Source of the DNA: Bacteroidales bacterium
Lineage (GTDB): Bacteria; Bacteroidota; Bacteroidia; Bacteroidales; UBA932
Direction: 5' to 3'
NCBI GenBank assembly: GCA_017509375.1
Contig: JAFWPT010000135.1
Span: forward strand, 1-6,688
Length of the DNA stretch: 6,688 nt
Shown here: piece by piece, positions 4,741-6,688 of the stretch
How positions within the stretch are numbered: position 1 is the stretch's first letter
Layout: every line of letters begins with the position of its first letter
Program-made: the position numbers and the translations under genes
Notes under the pieces: generated by a model
Databases searched by the model: none
What the model saw: only the letters and a program-made list of their open reading frames with translations
Told to the model about the DNA's origin: nothing

Positions 4741-5274
4741 TTGTGAGCGCTGCTTAACCGAAACATCAGTGACGCCGTTGAAGTTCCTGTAGGGACCTTC
4801 CATGCCTTCAAGCTGTCCCACTTTTGAACGATCCTCGAAAGCGTTCTCAAGAGAGTCGTCCCATGTGCATTCGAACACCTGGAATGCCTTTTTCACGACA
4901 AGGGGACGCACTCCCTCCGCTTGCCCGGCCTCCAGTTCGAACTTGCATTTTGCCATCTTCTCCTTGGACGTTTCTCCGGGGAAGCCGAGCTTGACTATGG
5001 AAGCAAAGTCCTTGGGAGCGTCTTCAAGGAAGTTGATGGCACACTTCCCGGTGCGCAGGATGTTTTGAGCCGTATTGCTGGAATTCCTGCATTCCAGAAT
5101 CATCGCATAATACTCTTTGCCGGCTATGTAATATGGGAAACAAAGGGAATAAGCTCCCATGGTGGTGTTGCCTTCTTCGTCCAGAGTGGATATCAGGAGC
5201 GTAGGCATAGGGAAAAAAGCGCTCGTTTGGTAGAAATTGTCTACGATGCGCAGGTCTTTGAATGAACTTGTCAT
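4714..5274 (-). CDS. flavin reductase-like (FMN-binding split barrel) protein
   Basis: 186 aa from ATG 5274 ([35 protein letters not shown]). The frame is open to 5313, but ATG 5274 has a strong AGGAAGAGGA ribosome site 6 bases upstream. The N-terminal half follows the flavin reductase-like pattern: '[10 protein letters not shown]', then 'T-T-M-G-A-Y-S', then '[28 protein letters not shown]'. This family binds FMN or FAD and uses it for redox reactions, often with NAD(P)H; the substrate is unknown. The C-terminus ([16 protein letters not shown]) looks low-complexity and overlaps ybjQ antisense, so the original end may have been altered. The promoter and leader seem derived from a decayed Bro-N copy. 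Confidence 0.8.
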   Translation of the reverse strand: MTSSFKDLRIVDNFYQTSAFFPMPTLLISTLDEEGNTTMGAYSLCFPYYIAGKEYYAMILECRNSSNTAQNILRTGKCAINFLEDAPKDFASIVKLGFPGETSKEKMAKCKFELEAGQAEGVRPLVVKKAFQVFECTWDDSLENAFEDRSKVGQLEGMEGPYRNFNGVTDVSVKQRSQSAQFDSCA

Positions 5275-5280
5275 AGATTC

Positions 5281-5290
5281 TCCTCTTCCT
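5281..5290 (-). promoter_or_regulatory. strong ribosome-binding site of the flavin reductase gene
   Basis: On the minus strand AGGAAGAGGA ends 6 bases before ATG 5274. Such a strong Shine-Dalgarno is unusual among the other genes here and decides the start. It lies within a 13-bp direct repeat (5282-5294 and 5313-5325). Confidence 0.55.
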
Positions 5291-5325
5291 AGCTGCCAGG
5301 CGGCACGATTCACCTCTTCCTAGCT
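5282..5325. repeat. 13-bp direct repeat, two copies 31 bp apart
   Basis: CCTCTTCCTAGCT occurs at 5282-5294 and again at 5313-5325. The right copy belongs to the Bro-N remnant (the codons for acidic residues in the intact gene). The left copy supplies the ribosome site of the flavin reductase gene. A short duplication or junction event is likely. Confidence 0.6.
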
Positions 5326-5409
5326 CCACGTGGTTCTAAAATAGCTGGAGAAATTCCATCGTACTCATTTTCCACAAATATTGCCGGGAAGTTCAGCTAA
5401 TCAAGCAAT
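5315..5409 (-). pseudogene. decayed 5' end of a second Bro-N gene, with its promoter
   Basis: The stretch aligns with 601-720, the start and promoter of the intact Bro-N gene. Shared blocks include AGCTGGAGA, CGTACTCAT and CAAGCAAT. Relative to that gene it carries a deletion of about 14 bases in the coding part and about 10 bases in the leader. The reading frame starts at ATG 5368 and gives MSTMEFLQLF before a TAG (5336-5338), so no protein is made. About 20 codons' worth of homology remains. This is a gene remnant; its promoter boxes survive. Confidence 0.75.
5375..5404 (-). promoter_or_regulatory. Bro-N-derived promoter now upstream of the flavin reductase gene
   Basis: On the minus strand TTG (5402-5404) is followed after 19 bases by AATATTTG (5375-5382), one mismatch from TAnnTTTG. 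It is homologous to the intact Bro-N promoter. Transcription would pass through the Bro-N remnant into the flavin reductase ATG about 100 bases downstream. Confidence 0.6.
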
Positions 5410-5417
5410 GGTTTATA

Positions 5418-5447
5418 TTGCCCCTTACTCCTTTTTTGCTATATTCG
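5418..5447 (+). promoter_or_regulatory. Bacteroidota promoter of the phosphatase gene
   Basis: TTG (5418-5420), 19 bases, then TATATTCG (5440-5447), one mismatch from TAnnTTTG. The phosphatase ATG at 5510 lies about 62 bases downstream of the -7 box. It is divergent from the promoter at 5375-5404, with only 13 bases between the two -33 elements. Confidence 0.65.
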
Positions 5448-5509
5448 CAAACTGTGTTTTTGCCGGTGCGGATGAAGAATCGCAGTCAGGAATCATAAAC
5501 AATCCCTAA

Positions 5510-5956
5510 ATGATGATCAGAGTATTATTTGTATGCCACGGAAACATTTGCCGGAGTCCGATGGCAGAGTTCATACTCAAGGCGTTGGTTAAGGCCAAAG
5601 GACTTGAGGCCCGGTATCTTATAGAATCGGCGGCCGTATCGACTGAGGAGATCGGCAATCCCATTTATCCTCCGGCAAAGCGTTGCCTGACTCAGCATGG
5701 GATACGATTCGATAATGACAAACGGGCCAGACAGGTGGTCCTGGCAGATTATGACAGATTCGACCGGATCATCTGCATGGATCATTCGAACCTGCTTCTT
5801 CTCAAACGTATAATACCAGATGACCCGCAGGGAAAGATTCATCTTATGATGTCTTATGCCGGAGTGAGCCGTGACGTTGCCGATCCTTGGTATACCGGCG
5901 ATTTTGAAGAAGCTTTCCAGGATATACTTGAAGGATGCGAAGCAATGCTCTGCTAA
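5510..5956 (+). CDS. low-molecular-weight protein tyrosine phosphatase
   Basis: 148 aa, a normal family length. The N-terminal P-loop is C9-H-G-N-I-C14-R15-S16, the CX5R(S/T) signature: Cys9 is the nucleophile and Arg15 binds phosphate. The general-acid motif is D125-P126-W127-Y128 near the C-terminus (DVADPWYTGDFEEAF), with the 'D-P-[WY]' form expected. The enzyme removes phosphate from phosphotyrosine through a cysteinyl-phosphate intermediate in the cytoplasm. In Bacteroidota such enzymes may act with a tyrosine kinase in polysaccharide export or have stand-alone roles; no kinase or polysaccharide gene is visible here. An alternative start is the second ATG at 5513. Its stop is 59 bases from the end of the convergent surface protein gene. 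Confidence 0.93.
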   Translation: MMIRVLFVCHGNICRSPMAEFILKALVKAKGLEARYLIESAAVSTEEIGNPIYPPAKRCLTQHGIRFDNDKRARQVVLADYDRFDRIICMDHSNLLLLKRIIPDDPQGKIHLMMSYAGVSRDVADPWYTGDFEEAFQDILEGCEAMLC

Positions 5957-6015
5957 TCATTATGTTGAGTCTCGGAGTCAAAAGGCGGTTGATGGGCCTT
6001 CCTGTTTCGGGACTG

Positions 6016-6688
6016 CTATGGTGTTGCAGGTGTCAGAGATAAATAATTACTGGACTTGTCAACTGTTATACCACCGCATGATCCGGGGTAATCCAAAGTA
6101 TATTCAGAGCCATTATACCACTTTGTCCCATCCTTATCGAATGCCTTGACGTCTCCAAAGTAAACATCGCATTTTTTATCAGCCCTCCCTAAAAATCTAA
6201 AATCATTATTTTTTTGAGTGAGACCGACATAGGTAATACCCGTGCCTATGCTAATAGTGCCGCAGGAGCCCAATGTGCCGCAGCCAATGCACGCTGAGCT
6301 GTCACCCGCTATGGCACCGGCGTATAACCAGCTACCAATATCGCCGCCTATCTGGCCACCGCTGATGGTGATGGTCCCGCAGGAGCCACTCTGGCCAGAA
6401 CCTATGCCGGCGCTATTATTGGTAGTGGAATTCAGTGGACCAGCCTCTTTGATTTTCCCTCCGCTGATAGTTATGTTTCCACAGCTACCGTACTGGGCAC
6501 CGCCGATACCTGCACCAAACTCACCACTATAAGCGGAGATGACGCCTCCAGCAATTACGATATTGCCGCAATTGATAGGGGTTTGGCTATCAGAATCATA
6601 TCCGCCACCAATACCGGCTCCGTAGGAAACCGACGCATCTGCGGTAAGTTCGCCTGTGCCGCTGATGGTAAGCGTCTTGCCCTCGGGA
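6016..6688 (-). CDS. repetitive glycine-rich surface-type protein, C-terminal part (5' end beyond window)
   Basis: The minus-strand frame is open from the right edge to a TAG at 6016-6018: 223 codons are visible and the start is outside. Imperfect repeats of about 29-39 residues carry a 'G-A-G-I-G-G-x' turn, then '[GN]-[SI]-C-G-N-I-T-I-S-G-G'. The CG cysteines fall at visible residues 40, 69, 103, 142 and, in a degenerate unit, 204. Such GIGG/ISGG repeats build right-handed beta-helix or beta-roll surfaces in exported proteins of gut Bacteroidota and Firmicutes. The last ~70 residues are non-repetitive (FGDVKAFDKDGTKWYNGSEYTLDYPGSCGGITVDKS) and end in LTPATP. No Por-type or LPXTG sorting signal is seen at the C-terminus. 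An internal Met at position 6273 is not the real start. Confidence 0.75.
   Translation of the reverse strand, partial: PEGKTLTISGTGELTADASVSYGAGIGGGYDSDSQTPINCGNIVIAGGVISAYSGEFGAGIGGAQYGSCGNITISGGKIKEAGPLNSTTNNSAGIGSGQSGSCGTITISGGQIGGDIGSWLYAGAIAGDSSACIGCGTLGSCGTISIGTGITYVGLTQKNNDFRFLGRADKKCDVYFGDVKAFDKDGTKWYNGSEYTLDYPGSCGGITVDKSSNYLSLTPATP

Noticed and set aside
4921..5265. 114-aa plus-strand ORF
   Set aside because: It is antisense to the flavin reductase gene, whose reading frame has clear family motifs and a strong ribosome site.
6242..6532. 96-aa proline-rich plus-strand ORF
   Set aside because: It is the antisense reading of the glycine-rich repeats; the proline-rich composition is a by-product of the reverse complement of GGN codons.

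Overview
The window looks like accessory chromosome from a Bacteroidales bacterium, possibly a gut or rumen lineage; I cannot name a genus. Three observations support this. Several starts are preceded by the Bacteroidota promoter TTG-N19/20-TAnnTTTG, and most genes have little or no Shine-Dalgarno sequence. The gene families are typical of the group: a Bacteroidales-type Bro-N protein, DUF4252 proteins, and an ECF sigma factor paired with a small membrane partner. The lipoprotein signal peptides also fit.

Left part (1-1550): a graveyard of mobile or defence-type genes. A minus-strand Bro-N protein lacks its usual C-terminal part and ends beside a GC-rich inverted-repeat element (6-97). Its promoter carries a perfect 20-bp palindrome. 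The gene-free stretch 737-1173 holds a dispersed repeat, a perfect 12-bp hairpin and a long inverted repeat enclosing further stems, so it may encode a structured RNA or be a small repeat element. Next comes a Phd/YefM-type antitoxin with a textbook promoter and a 16-bp palindromic operator over the expected transcription start. Its partner toxin is cut to 20 codons, right where a second copy of the dispersed repeat begins.

Middle (1545-4740): a minus-strand lipoprotein, then a compact plus-strand operon: DUF4252 lipoprotein, ECF sigma factor, putative single-pass anti-sigma factor, second DUF4252 protein. Start/stop overlaps or 2-nt gaps join these genes, which suggests one envelope-signalling unit with an exported DUF4252 protein at each end. 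A two-gene unit follows (small two-helix membrane protein, then a YbjQ/UPF0145 protein), joined by ATGA.

Right part (4714-6688): a minus-strand flavin reductase-like protein converges on and overlaps ybjQ. Directly upstream of it is a wrecked second copy of the Bro-N 5' end, including that gene's promoter, which now probably drives the flavin reductase. A low-molecular-weight protein tyrosine phosphatase with its own promoter follows on the plus strand. It converges on the 3' end of a repetitive glycine-rich surface-type protein that runs off the right edge.

No rRNA, tRNA, CRISPR array or complete insertion sequence was seen. The most notable signals are the two damaged Bro-N loci with conserved promoters, the toxin-less antitoxin with intact control region, the repeat shared by two damaged loci, and the DUF4252-flanked sigma/anti-sigma operon.
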